From Williamsia sp. (GTDB taxonomy: Bacteria > Bacteroidota > Bacteroidia > Chitinophagales > Chitinophagaceae): a stretch of DNA of 51,033 nucleotides. Positions 15,337 through 24,430 of the stretch are shown in pieces. The stretch lies in contig JADCRZ010000045.1 of NCBI GenBank assembly GCA_015069695.1, positions 1-51,033 on the forward strand, given 5' to 3'. The position numbers were made by a program, and so were the translations under genes. Position 1 is the stretch's first letter. The number at the start of each line of letters is the position of its first letter. The notes below the pieces were generated by a model, which did no database searches, had not been told where the DNA came from, and worked only from the letters and a program-made list of their open reading frames with translations.

Positions 15337-18318
15337 TTATAGACCCAGGTTAAAACCAAAATTGATAATTCTAGGTGTAGGATAAGGCAGGTATTCCATG
15401 TTTCTGGAAGGATAGTTGTTGTTGGTTTTATCCACGTTTACTTCCGGATCAAAGCCGCTGAACTTGGTCAGTACAAGCAGGTTCGTTCCACCTACAAAAA
15501 CATTCAGGTTCTTGATATAAGCACCTACATCTCCGAAAGCGTAGTTAAAGGTTGCATTGCGCAATTTTACAAAGTTTCCGCTTTCCAGATAGCGGGTAGA
15601 AGCAGCTACCCCGTCACTAACACTTTCCGGCAGGGAAAGGTTTGCTTTTGCAATATTCAGTCCTTTTCCGATCTGGCTGATATTGGTAACGGTGTTATAC
15701 GTGTTGTTGTAGATCAGGTAATTGAAAGCGCCGCTGGCATTAAATGTAAAGGAAAGCTTGTTGTAACGCACAGAACCGCCGAAACCCATGATGATGTGCG
15801 GGTTGGGATCGCCTGCATAAACCGGGTTGGCACCAATCACCTGCTGGCCGGCTCTGTCAAACCCGCTGAATGGCTTCAGGTAATATTCGTTCACCGGATA
15901 ATTATTCGCGATCACCTGGGCCAGTGCACCGGAAACACCGTTGCCGTTTACTTGTCCGGTCAGCACTTGTGCCTGGGCGTAATCAGTCAGTTTGTTCTTG
16001 TTGTAAGCGATATTGAAGTTGGCATCCACACCCAGCTTGCCCTGGTTGATGATAGAGCCGTTCACGCCAAATTCCACCCCTGAGTTCAGGAGGTGGGCCG
16101 GGAGGTTGTAGTAGGCAACCGAAGCAGGGCCGGGCGCGATCGCTGTTCCCTGGAACAGGAGGTTGGTGGTATTCTTGCTGTAATAATCCACAGAACCAGT
16201 TACCCTGTTTTTAAGGATACCGAAATCAAGTCCGATGTTATAGGAAGAGGTCTGTTCCCATTTCAGGTCCGGGTTGGGAACGTTGCTTTGGCTGAAGCTG
16301 TTGTATGAACCGGTGGTATATACTTCCAGGGATGCGCCGGCAGGAAACTCCTGGTTACCGGTGATACCCCATGACAGGCGCAGACCCAGGTTGCTGAAGA
16401 CATTGCTGTTCTTCATAAACTCTTCCCCGCTGATGTTCCATTTGGCACCTACGGAGGGGAAATAACCGTATTTGTTGTTCTTGCCAAACTTGCTTGAACC
16501 ATCCCCCCTCAGCGTACCGGTGATCAGGTATTTGTCGGAGATGTTGAAGTTAACCCTTCCAAACACCGACTGGATTTCAACGGTCGGATCTACAGAACCG
16601 CCAAGCGGCAATTGCGATGTGGCATTCTGGAAGATGTTGGTATACGGCACCCGGATCCTGTTAGCCTGGTCCAGGTTGGTGTTAAAGCCACTGGCAGCCA
16701 GGGTATTGCTGGAGAAATCTGTTTTCCAGTATTCGTAACCGGCGAGTGCGGTAAAGTTGATCTTGTCGCTGAGCTTGGTATTGTAATTCAGGGTGTGTGT
16801 GTAGGTTTGCGAAGTCAGCTGTGCATGCGAGATGGCGCCGATGCCTTTGCCGGTAATACCCTGCAGGTCTGTAAGCCAGCCGTCGATGCTGGAGTTGCGG
16901 GTACCGGTTCCATGGTTAATGGCATACTGGAATTTATACTCCAGGTTGCTCAGGATCTTCACTGAACCAGAGATGTTGCCCAAAAACACGTTTACATTTG
17001 CTGCATCATTTGTTCCTTCGATGATGGCGAGCGGATTGGGAATAGAGTTGGCAGATGTTACGTATAAACCGTTGCTCTGGTAAAATGCATTGGTCGGGTT
17101 CCAGTTGAGCGCATAGCTCATCAGGTTACCACCGGCACCTGCCGTATTGCTCAACAGGGTCATGTGCTCAAGGGTATGACCGGCGATCAAACCAAAATCG
17201 ATTGAAATGCGTTTGTCCAGGAATTTGTAAGAACCGTTAAAATTGCCCAGGTATTTGGTCAGATCTGTCTTCTTGATAAAACCGGCAGTTTTTGAACCGA
17301 GGAAGGAAGCACGGAACCGGCCGTTTTCATTGCCACCGCTCATGGCAAGGCTGTAGTTCTGGGTAAGTTCATTTGAAGTGATGGCATCCAACGCGTCAAC
17401 GGAAGAACCATGATCGAGAGAGGTGGCCAGGGTATCCAGGCGATACTGTTTCAACGCGCCTCTGAATTCACTTGCGTTAAGCACTTTGTATTTCTTCATA
17501 AACCCTGCAAAAGCACCGAAGTTGGTACCAAACTCAAGTCTGGTGCCGCTGCCGGTAGCTCTTTTGGTAGTGATCACGATCACACCGTTGGCGCCTCTTG
17601 AACCATAGATCGCAGCAGAAGAAGCATCTTTCAGCACATCGATCTGTGAGATGTCGGCTGGGTTGATATACAGCAGGGGATTGGATTCGGGGGAAGGACC
17701 AAATCCACCGCTGGAGAAGTTGAGGGGCGGACGGGCTGTTCTGCCATCCAGGGGAACACCGTCAACTACGTATAGCGGATTGTTGTTGGACCTGATAGAG
17801 TTGTTACCCCTGATCTTGATGGTAGTGGCCGCACCTGGCTGGCCGCTGTTGTTCACAATATCAAGGCCCGCCACTTTACCTTGCAAAAGCTGGTCGGGGG
17901 CAGCGATCACACCCTGGTTAAAATCTTTTGATTTTACGGAAGCAACAGAACCCGTCAGGTCTCTTTTGCGTGCAGTGGCATATCCAACCACCACAACTTC
18001 CCCAATGGTGCTGCCGGCTGCCGGCGACAGGGTAACGTTGATGGAAGACCGACCGCCTACTACTTCGGTAACGGATTCAAAACCCACATAAGAAAAGACC
18101 AGGCTGGCATTGGAACCGGCATTGATGCTAAAGCCTCCGTCAGCACCTGTTTGTGTGCCGTTTTTAGAACCTTTAACCGTAACCGTTACACCTTGAATGC
18201 CTGCTCCGGATGAGTCAGTTACCTTGCCGGTCACCGCCGTTTGGGCACTAAGTGAGAGCGCTGCAAAAAGCAGCACCATCACCAGGGATGAAAATCTGAG
18301 TATTGTTTTCATAATCAT
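15337..18318 (-). CDS. SusC/RagA-family TonB-dependent outer-membrane transporter
   Basis: A 993-residue TonB-dependent transporter. After the signal peptide (ending SLSAQ) comes a carboxypeptidase-like beta-sandwich (VTGKVTDSSGAGIQGVTV), then the TonB-box region with EVVVVGYATARKRDLTGSV, the plug domain (LLQGKVAGLDIVN, YVVDGVPLDG, DVLKDASSAAIYGSRGANG) and the long beta-barrel ending NFGFNLGL. With SusD it would import oligosaccharide into the periplasm. It is the first gene of the minus-strand operon susC-susD-FG-GAP-FG-GAP. ATGs at 18318 and 18312 are both possible. The N-terminal STN domain used by anti-sigma-controlled transporters is absent, in keeping with control by the adjacent LacI-type regulator. 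Confidence 0.95.
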   Translation of the reverse strand: MIMKTILRFSSLVMVLLFAALSLSAQTAVTGKVTDSSGAGIQGVTVTVKGSKNGTQTGADGGFSINAGSNASLVFSYVGFESVTEVVGGRSSINVTLSPAAGSTIGEVVVVGYATARKRDLTGSVASVKSKDFNQGVIAAPDQLLQGKVAGLDIVNNSGQPGAATTIKIRGNNSIRSNNNPLYVVDGVPLDGRTARPPLNFSSGGFGPSPESNPLLYINPADISQIDVLKDASSAAIYGSRGANGVIVITTKRATGSGTRLEFGTNFGAFAGFMKKYKVLNASEFRGALKQYRLDTLATSLDHGSSVDALDAITSNELTQNYSLAMSGGNENGRFRASFLGSKTAGFIKKTDLTKYLGNFNGSYKFLDKRISIDFGLIAGHTLEHMTLLSNTAGAGGNLMSYALNWNPTNAFYQSNGLYVTSANSIPNPLAIIEGTNDAANVNVFLGNISGSVKILSNLEYKFQYAINHGTGTRNSSIDGWLTDLQGITGKGIGAISHAQLTSQTYTHTLNYNTKLSDKINFTALAGYEYWKTDFSSNTLAASGFNTNLDQANRIRVPYTNIFQNATSQLPLGGSVDPTVEIQSVFGRVNFNISDKYLITGTLRGDGSSKFGKNNKYGYFPSVGAKWNISGEEFMKNSNVFSNLGLRLSWGITGNQEFPAGASLEVYTTGSYNSFSQSNVPNPDLKWEQTSSYNIGLDFGILKNRVTGSVDYYSKNTTNLLFQGTAIAPGPASVAYYNLPAHLLNSGVEFGVNGSIINQGKLGVDANFNIAYNKNKLTDYAQAQVLTGQVNGNGVSGALAQVIANNYPVNEYYLKPFSGFDRAGQQVIGANPVYAGDPNPHIIMGFGGSVRYNKLSFTFNASGAFNYLIYNNTYNTVTNISQIGKGLNIAKANLSLPESVSDGVAASTRYLESGNFVKLRNATFNYAFGDVGAYIKNLNVFVGGTNLLVLTKFSGFDPEVNVDKTNNNYPSRNMEYLPYPTPRIINFGFNLGL

Positions 18319-18538
18319 ACTTGAGCCGATTTTTTATTTACGATAATGATAGATGAAAGGATGCTGGATATATACGTGCAGGAAGCAAACAGGGAATCCC
18401 TTTATGATGAGTTGAATGAAACGCGGGCTTTCTGCATAAGATAGTTTAATAGAACAAATGCCGGTCTGTATACTATTTCCATAACTTACTCCTGATAGAG
18501 CTGCCTGAATGAAAGATTGTTGCGGGGTTCAGAAAGAA

Positions 18539-18594
18539 GTTTATACATATCAGGGCATCCACACGGGTACAGCTAAGCAATCCTATGTATAAAC
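18539..18594. promoter_or_regulatory. 11-bp perfect inverted repeat upstream of susC
   Basis: GTTTATACATA at 18539-18549 is matched exactly by TATGTATAAAC at 18584-18594, 34 bp apart. It lies in the 553-bp susC/lacI intergenic region (18319-18871), about 220 bp before susC. It could be a spaced operator or a hairpin in a long leader. The rest of this gap holds the LacI-type operator near lacI and a weak TACATTTG promoter-like word at 18626-18633. Confidence 0.45.
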
Positions 18595-18820
18595 GAGCGG
18601 GTGAGACATCATCGCAAGCAATCTTTACATTTGTGTCATGTTATTAAGAGAATAATATCGTTCCAAATGCTGCAAACCCCTGAAAATAATCTAGGGCTGC
18701 CCCTCCGGATCTTTTCTATATTCTCTCTTTAACAAAAATTTCCATGAAAGTATTTTTAATTTCTTTATCGGCAAACAAAAACTATTCATCCAATAACCTG
18801 CCAAATTTCGCAAACATTTT

Positions 18821-18834
18821 CGCAACCGTTTGCG
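18821..18834 (+). promoter_or_regulatory. LacI-type operator before lacI-family gene
   Basis: CGCAACCGTTTGCG is a palindrome with one mismatch, close to the LacI-family consensus GCAAACGTTTGC. It ends 37 bp before the lacI start codon. The word TTTCGCAA occurs here (18818-18825) and again 12 bp earlier (18806-18813), which may give a second half-site. A near-identical site at 5727-5740 fronts the GH65 gene. Autoregulation plus control of the locus is inferred. Confidence 0.6.
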
Positions 18835-18871
18835 GTGGACAAAAATCAACCGCTACCTTTTCTGTCAATCT

Positions 18872-19861
18872 ATGAATGTAGTCACGCTTAAAAAGATCTC
18901 TGAAGTACTGGGTGTAAGTGTTTCCACTGTATCCAGGGCACTCAAGGATCATCCGGATATCTCTGCGCTCACAAAAAGAAAGGTGATGGAACTGGCCCAT
19001 TCGCTGGAGTATGAGCCCAACATCAATGCCATCAACCTGCGCAACAAACACAGCATGCTGTTTGGATTGATCGTTCCAACCATTTCGCGCTATTTCTATG
19101 ATTCGTTTATCCTTTCGGTTGAGGAAGAGGGCCGCAAGCAGGGTTATTCCCTCCTGATCCTGCAAACCGGGGAAAACGCTGACATAGAGCAAAACAGCAT
19201 TCGCATCTGCCGGCAGAACCGGGTGGCCGGGGTATTTGCCTGCTTATCAGCCAACACCGTCGACGTAGAGCCTTACCTGCGGCTAAAAGATGTGAACATC
19301 CCCGTTATATTTTTTGACAAAGTGCCCGAGCTGGAAGACAGCATAAAAGTGACGGCTGCTGATGCCCAGGCTGCATCCATGGCTGCCGATGCCTTGCTGG
19401 CAAAGGGCAAACAATGTATCCTCGCCATCTTTGGCAACAACCAGCTTTCGATTACCCGGCGGAGAATTGCTTCTTTTTCAAATCAGATTGCCTTACAAAA
19501 AGGGGTGGAACTTTTTATTGAACATGCCCACAATCCCCTGGAAGCGACCGGGCTGGTTGAGCGCTACTTTAAAAAAGAGCAAAAACCGGATGCCGTATTT
19601 TGCATGAGCGACGAAATCCTGACCGGCGTGATGAAAGGCTTGCAAGCCCTCCACATCAACGTACCGCAGGAAACCGGGGTGCTTGCCCTGAGCAACGGCT
19701 TTTTTCCCAAACTATATTATCCTGAAATCACCTACGTGGAAACAAGTGGCTATGAACTGGGCAAACTGGCTTTTGCCCGTATGCTCCAGCTGATCCGGGA
19801 AGAAGAGGTAGAAAAGGAAACCACCGTTGGTGCCTGCCTGGTTGAAGGCGGCTCCTTATAG
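18872..19861 (+). CDS. LacI-family transcriptional regulator
   Basis: A 329-residue LacI/GalR regulator. Residues 1-60 carry the helix-turn-helix (TLKKISEVLGVSVSTVSRAL) and the hinge region (YEPNINAINLR); about 62-329 form the periplasmic-binding-protein-like ligand domain (LFGLIVPTISRYFYDSF, VPVIFFDK-like NIPVIFFDKV, and the C-terminal LGKLAFARML). The start at ATG 18872 places the first helix at the usual distance; the frame continues upstream to 18830 but that part overlaps the operator. It is divergent from susC. Such regulators in glycan loci sense a sugar and release palindromic sites; matching sites at 18821 and 5727 make the GH65 gene a likely target. Confidence 0.9.
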   Translation: MNVVTLKKISEVLGVSVSTVSRALKDHPDISALTKRKVMELAHSLEYEPNINAINLRNKHSMLFGLIVPTISRYFYDSFILSVEEEGRKQGYSLLILQTGENADIEQNSIRICRQNRVAGVFACLSANTVDVEPYLRLKDVNIPVIFFDKVPELEDSIKVTAADAQAASMAADALLAKGKQCILAIFGNNQLSITRRRIASFSNQIALQKGVELFIEHAHNPLEATGLVERYFKKEQKPDAVFCMSDEILTGVMKGLQALHINVPQETGVLALSNGFFPKLYYPEITYVETSGYELGKLAFARMLQLIREEEVEKETTVGACLVEGGSL

Positions 19862-19884
19862 GAAGGTCTGTTCCTGTCCGGTTC

Positions 19885-20112
19885 TTACCGCTCTTTGAGT
19901 GGTGGTAAACTATCGCGCCCCCTTTTGGCACTGTCGGGTTCTCCCGCAATTTTTGAGGTTGTCATGCCTTCTTTTGCAGCGCCGTCGGTCATCTTTGCCG
20001 AACCGGCTGTGCCTTCCGTCGTGGTGCTCCGGTCGGGATTTGTGCTTACAGGACCGGACGTGCTGCAGGCAGCCAACAAGGCCAAGGAAACGAACAGGGG
20101 AATTATTTTCAT
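19885..20112 (-). CDS. Small Ser/Thr-rich lipoprotein
   Basis: A 75-residue predicted lipoprotein, start ATG 20112 (MKIIPLFVSLALLAACSTSG; lipid cysteine at 16). The remainder is low-complexity, rich in Thr, Ser, Gly and charged residues, probably unstructured. I do not recognise a family. It converges on the lacI-family gene with a 23-bp gap. An ATG further upstream (20139) would put nine hydrophilic residues before the signal and is less likely. Confidence 0.55.
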   Translation of the reverse strand: MKIIPLFVSLALLAACSTSGPVSTNPDRSTTTEGTAGSAKMTDGAAKEGMTTSKIAGEPDSAKRGRDSLPPLKER

Positions 20113-20385
20113 GATTGTGTAGTTCTTTTTACTTCCCATAAACTTTCATGCCACTGCCTGTTGGCGGCATTTTTCTTTCTTATTCCACCCAAACCCCTGT
20201 CCTATCCGCCATTACAGCGCGATGATCCTATCTGTATGCATGCAGATAGGGATAGCCCCGGTCCCATTTTTGCTTTGAGAGCACCTGTCACCGGAATAAC
20301 TTGTGTAATACCGGCATCAAACGGATGTGGTATGTATCCGTTTTAAAAGCTTTGTTTTACACACATTCCAGCAACAGATATAACT

Positions 20386-21498
20386 ATGAAATTATTTGAA
20401 TGTACCTACTGCGGACAGCTGCTTCAGTTTGAAAACACCCGTTGTGAAAAATGCGGTCACGAGCTGGGCTTCCTGCCGGAAGAACTGCAACTGTTTCCTT
20501 TGATAGAAGAAAAAGGGGTTTACTCACTTTATAACCACCAGACAGAAAGAAGATACCGTTACTGCGACAACCATGCGTACGGTGTGTGCAACTGGCTGGT
20601 AGACGATAACCTGCCCGCCCGTTTCTGCACTGCCTGCTCGCTGAACCAAACCATTCCCGACTTAAACAAAACAGAATACCGCCAGCGCTGGAGCGTGATT
20701 GAAGCGGCCAAGCACCGCCTGATTTACACGCTGCTCAGCATGAAGCTGCCGATCTTAAGCAAAGAAACTGATCCGGAAAAAGGCTTGTCGTTCGATTTTA
20801 TGGCCGATGAGCAGAACAGCGAACAAAAGATCATGACCGGCCACGACAATGGCCTGATCACGCTCAACATCGCCGAGGCCGATGATGTGGAAAGAGAAAT
20901 GGCCCGGCGCTCCATGGCTGAACCCTACCGGACTGTACTGGGGCATTTCCGCCATGAAATAGGTCATTATTATTGGGACCGCCTGATAGATGGAACCTCC
21001 AACCTGGAACCTTACAGAAAATTGTTTGGCGATGAACAGGAGGATTACGGCGAGGCATTAAAGAAGCACTACAAAGAAGGCGCGCCGGCTGATTGGAACG
21101 AGCATTTTATCAGTACGTATGCCAGTACCCACTCCTGGGAAGACTGGGCAGAAACCTGGGCGCACTACCTCCACATTCTTGACACGCTGGAAACGGCCTA
21201 TGCCTTCGGACTAAGCATCAAGCCCGGTATTGTACACGATCCTTCGGGATTGAGCGCCATCATCAAAGCCGACCCGTTCAGGCTGGAGAACTTTGACGAT
21301 ATCATCAGCATGTGGTTGCCCCTGGTTTTTGCCATGAACAGCATCAACCGGAGTATGGGACTGCCTGACCTGTATCCTTTTGTGATCCCTGTTCAGGTTA
21401 TTGAAAAGCTGAAGTTTATTCATGGTGTATGCCTGCGTGCAAGGCAGGAAGGAGCGCGCGGGGAACAAAACAGCAGGGCAGAAGCACTGCAGTCCTAA
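20386..21498 (+). CDS. Zinc-ribbon zinc-dependent metallopeptidase (Peptidase_Mx-like)
   Basis: A 370-residue soluble protein without signal peptide. Two cysteine sets form an N-terminal zinc ribbon (C6, C9, C20, C23 and C60, C68, C81, C84), followed by a peptidase domain with H190-E-I-G-H194 in LGHFRHEIGHYYW. This matches the family of putative zinc-binding metallopeptidases with a zinc-ribbon N-terminus (PF15887 with PF10005, as I remember them). The substrate is unknown. ATG 20386 is the only good start. Upstream, 20113-20385 contains no clear promoter. It is followed by the DUF4251 gene after about 114 bp. Confidence 0.85.
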   Translation: MKLFECTYCGQLLQFENTRCEKCGHELGFLPEELQLFPLIEEKGVYSLYNHQTERRYRYCDNHAYGVCNWLVDDNLPARFCTACSLNQTIPDLNKTEYRQRWSVIEAAKHRLIYTLLSMKLPILSKETDPEKGLSFDFMADEQNSEQKIMTGHDNGLITLNIAEADDVEREMARRSMAEPYRTVLGHFRHEIGHYYWDRLIDGTSNLEPYRKLFGDEQEDYGEALKKHYKEGAPADWNEHFISTYASTHSWEDWAETWAHYLHILDTLETAYAFGLSIKPGIVHDPSGLSAIIKADPFRLENFDDIISMWLPLVFAMNSINRSMGLPDLYPFVIPVQVIEKLKFIHGVCLRARQEGARGEQNSRAEALQS

Positions 21499-21612
21499 CT
21501 GTTAAAGCGCTGCCATATTTGGTGCGCCGTGTAAACAGGGCAGGGTCCTTCATCGTTGTTACTGCTGATATGTCATTTCTGCAAAAGCAGTGTACTTATA
21601 AAATGCAAACAG

Positions 21613-22107
21613 ATGAAAACCGTTTTTTTAAAATCTGCCGGTAGTTTACTGATCCTGATCACGGCTTGTTTTCTGCAGGTCAGCGGCCAAAATAAAAAGA
21701 ACGACAATGCCGCCCTGCAAAAAGCCCTGGATACAAAACACTTTGTTTTTGTTGCGCAAACAGTGACGCCCCTGCGTGGCGGTGTGCGGCAGCTCACTTC
21801 CCAATATGATCTTACCTTATCAGGTGATACCGTCATCAGCAGCCTGCCTTATTTTGGCCGGGCCTATGTAGCGCCGATGAATCCATCAGAAAGCGGGCTT
21901 AGTTTTACGACCACCACATCAGATTACCGGGTGAAGTTGAAGAAAAAAGGGGCCCGGGAAATTGGTATCAGCACCAAAGCCGCCGGCGATAACCAGCGCA
22001 TGCAGCTCACCGTATTCAGCAATGGTACAGCCTCTCTCCAGGTTACCAGCAACAACCGGGATGCCATTTCTTTTACCGGCTATGTACAGGAGATAAAGAA
22101 AAGATAG
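21613..22107 (+). CDS. DUF4251 secreted protein
   Basis: A 164-residue exported protein (MKTVFLKSAGSLLILITACF, then LQVSGQ). The sequence carries the DUF4251 signature: a repeated-strand region with QLTSQYDLTLSGD, the conserved SLPYFGRAYVAPM, GLSFTTTTSDY, and the C-terminal VFSNGTASLQVTSNNRDAIS followed by FTGYV. These proteins are common in Bacteroidota, are predicted to be periplasmic or surface beta-sandwiches, and have no known function. ATG 21613 is chosen because the signal peptide begins there. The gene converges on the subtilase gene with only 11 bp between stops. Confidence 0.85.
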   Translation: MKTVFLKSAGSLLILITACFLQVSGQNKKNDNAALQKALDTKHFVFVAQTVTPLRGGVRQLTSQYDLTLSGDTVISSLPYFGRAYVAPMNPSESGLSFTTTTSDYRVKLKKKGAREIGISTKAAGDNQRMQLTVFSNGTASLQVTSNNRDAISFTGYVQEIKKR

Positions 22108-22118
22108 GCTTTCAAATT

Positions 22119-24338
22119 CTACTGAATAACCAATTTTTCCTGCAGCACTTTATAAAGCGTTTGTACACGGATAATATATTCGGCTTTGGGTAACCCGCTC
22201 AGGCTGAGCGTAACTGTATTGCTGCCATTTACCAGGTTTACGGGCTGTTCGCGTACAAGCTGCCCGCGCTGGTTAAAGAGCTGTATGGCCGAACTTTGTG
22301 CACCACTTGCATTCAGCAGCAGCTGGACTGAACCGCTGGCCGGATTGGGATACACTACCAGTTCATCCCTTAGCTGCCGGTTCAGGAGCCGGACGGTGGT
22401 AGAGTACATTTTTTTATTGTCTCTGTCAACCAGCTCAATCCGGTAGTACAAGATCTTACCCTGGGCCCTGTTGGCGCTTGTATCAGAGATTATGTAGGTA
22501 CTGCGCGATTGGCTGTTACCGGCGGCGGGAACGGTTTTCAGCGAAATAAAATCAGTCCCGTTTGTGCTTCTTTGCACCGTAAAATAACCTGTGTTTGATT
22601 CCGCTTCGGTCGTCCATTTTACATTAACACCCACATCCAACCAGATTGCATTTGCCTGTAGTCCAAACAGGGGCAGTACGGTAGACTTCTGCAGCTGAAC
22701 CGTTTTTGTTTGTGATCCATCGCTGTAACGGACCGCATAGGTTCCCGCAGGCAGCGGACTTAGGTTGAGGAAGGTGGTTTTGTATACTTCTTCCTTTTCA
22801 GCTGCTACAGTTTGCGTGGCAACCACTGCTTGTGCGCTGTTGAGCAGGTCTATTGTTGCATTGCCATCTGTCTGGCTTACAAATTCAATGGCAATCGTGT
22901 CAATAAATATGCCCGGATTGGCCAGGAGCCAGTTGGTGCCGTACTGCTGCTGGTTTTGCGCTGCCTTGAGCGTTCTGTAGGCAGTTTTCATATTGGGTAT
23001 GCCAAAGCCATACAGGTCATTGGGATTGGTAAACCGGTCGCTGCTTGCATACAGGGCATTCAGGATCTTCATATTGCTGAACTGCGGAAACGCCTGCCAT
23101 AAACAGGCAATCAGCCCGGCTATGTTGGGATTGGAATAAGAAGTTCCGTTCCCGCTGGTTGTACTGTTCATGTCGGCATAAACAGTGGCCACTCCTACCG
23201 ATACTATATTGGGTTTTTGTTTGCCCGGATAACCATAAGAACTAAAGGCACCAATGACGCCGGCTGTACTGATGGCGCCTACTGCGCAGATACTGTCTCC
23301 ATCAGCCGGGAAACCCAGGTATTTCCATGCCTTATTGCCTTCGTTACCGGCGCTATTGGTAACGATCATCCCTTTTTTTACAGCCAGCGAAGCACCCTGG
23401 GTAACCATGGTCGCATTCTGGTAAAACTGGCTGTACGTGTGATTAAAAGCAGCATTGTCAAAGGTGGTGTATCCCAGGGAGGAGGTGATCAGATCGGTTC
23501 CGCAGCTGTCGGCAAATTCAGCGCCTGCCACCCAGTTGTGTTCTTCAACAGGGAACTCCGAGCCAACATCTTCTGTGCGGATCAACCAGAAATTTGCCCA
23601 GGGCGCCGAGCCTACCATGGTGCCCGGCCAGTTGGCTGCCATAATGCTCAGGCAGTTCTTGCCGTGTGCATCGTCTTCATTCACGCTGTTGTCGAAAGCT
23701 ACAAAGTCGCGCTCACCCAGTACCTGTCCGCGCAAGCGGATGCTGTCGAAGGCTGTGATTGAGCGGTAGTTGTTGAAACCGGCGTCGAGTACGGCAATCA
23801 TCATTCCCTGTCCGCTGAATCCTTTGTTGTGCAGGTACTCTCCTTCATGAATATGGATCTGGTTGTATGAGCTGCCGTAATTGTATGTGTCTGCAGCGGT
23901 GCGCAGCGGACTGTTTACGGGTACACTTGTTTCGGTTGTCTCTTCTATTTTGCGAACAGGTTGTGAAGCAGCAAGCGTGCGAAGGGCTACACTTTGCGAG
24001 GTCTTTACAAAGGGGAGTGCCCTGATCTTTTGCAGGGCAGCAGAATCGCTGGTTTGGATCAGCACCTGGTTCAGCCATTTGGAGCGGCTGAGAATGGTGA
24101 CAGGACCCTGGGCTTTTACCGAATCCAGGTAGCGGGGTACAATGGGCAGGTCGGTGCTATCGAGCTGGATTCCGTAGCGCATTCTGCGCTGGATGGCGCG
24201 GGCAGAGAGGAATTGCTGTGGTGCGCTGAATACATATGGCGTGCCGTTCTTATCCTTGAACTGAACAATGACCCTGGAATACTGTGCATGGGAAACAAAG
24301 CTTGAGAGCAGCAGCAGGAAGAAGAGGATTTTATTCAT
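22119..24338 (-). CDS. T9SS-secreted subtilisin-like serine protease (S8)
   Basis: A 739-residue exported protease starting at ATG 24338 (MNKILFFLLLLSSFVSHAQ). An N-terminal pro-region (about 20-150) precedes the S8 catalytic domain with the triad Asp185 (IAVLDAGFNN), His225 (EDDAHGKNCL) and Ser400 (GNGTSYSNPNIAG). A beta-sandwich region follows, and residues about 655-739 form a type A T9SS sorting domain (VVYPNPASGSVQLLL through VLQEKLVIQ). It should cross the outer membrane by the type IX system and be anchored or released. A glycosyltransferase gene lies 93 bp upstream on the same strand; a functional link is not evident. Confidence 0.9.
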   Translation of the reverse strand: MNKILFFLLLLSSFVSHAQYSRVIVQFKDKNGTPYVFSAPQQFLSARAIQRRMRYGIQLDSTDLPIVPRYLDSVKAQGPVTILSRSKWLNQVLIQTSDSAALQKIRALPFVKTSQSVALRTLAASQPVRKIEETTETSVPVNSPLRTAADTYNYGSSYNQIHIHEGEYLHNKGFSGQGMMIAVLDAGFNNYRSITAFDSIRLRGQVLGERDFVAFDNSVNEDDAHGKNCLSIMAANWPGTMVGSAPWANFWLIRTEDVGSEFPVEEHNWVAGAEFADSCGTDLITSSLGYTTFDNAAFNHTYSQFYQNATMVTQGASLAVKKGMIVTNSAGNEGNKAWKYLGFPADGDSICAVGAISTAGVIGAFSSYGYPGKQKPNIVSVGVATVYADMNSTTSGNGTSYSNPNIAGLIACLWQAFPQFSNMKILNALYASSDRFTNPNDLYGFGIPNMKTAYRTLKAAQNQQQYGTNWLLANPGIFIDTIAIEFVSQTDGNATIDLLNSAQAVVATQTVAAEKEEVYKTTFLNLSPLPAGTYAVRYSDGSQTKTVQLQKSTVLPLFGLQANAIWLDVGVNVKWTTEAESNTGYFTVQRSTNGTDFISLKTVPAAGNSQSRSTYIISDTSANRAQGKILYYRIELVDRDNKKMYSTTVRLLNRQLRDELVVYPNPASGSVQLLLNASGAQSSAIQLFNQRGQLVREQPVNLVNGSNTVTLSLSGLPKAEYIIRVQTLYKVLQEKLVIQ

Positions 24339-24430
24339 ACAACAAAGATTCTTTCCTGGATATATACGCAATGAAGGTACAAATAGTCTGTGATACCTGC
24401 CAGCTTTGCCCGCAGTTCCCTTCAAATGGC

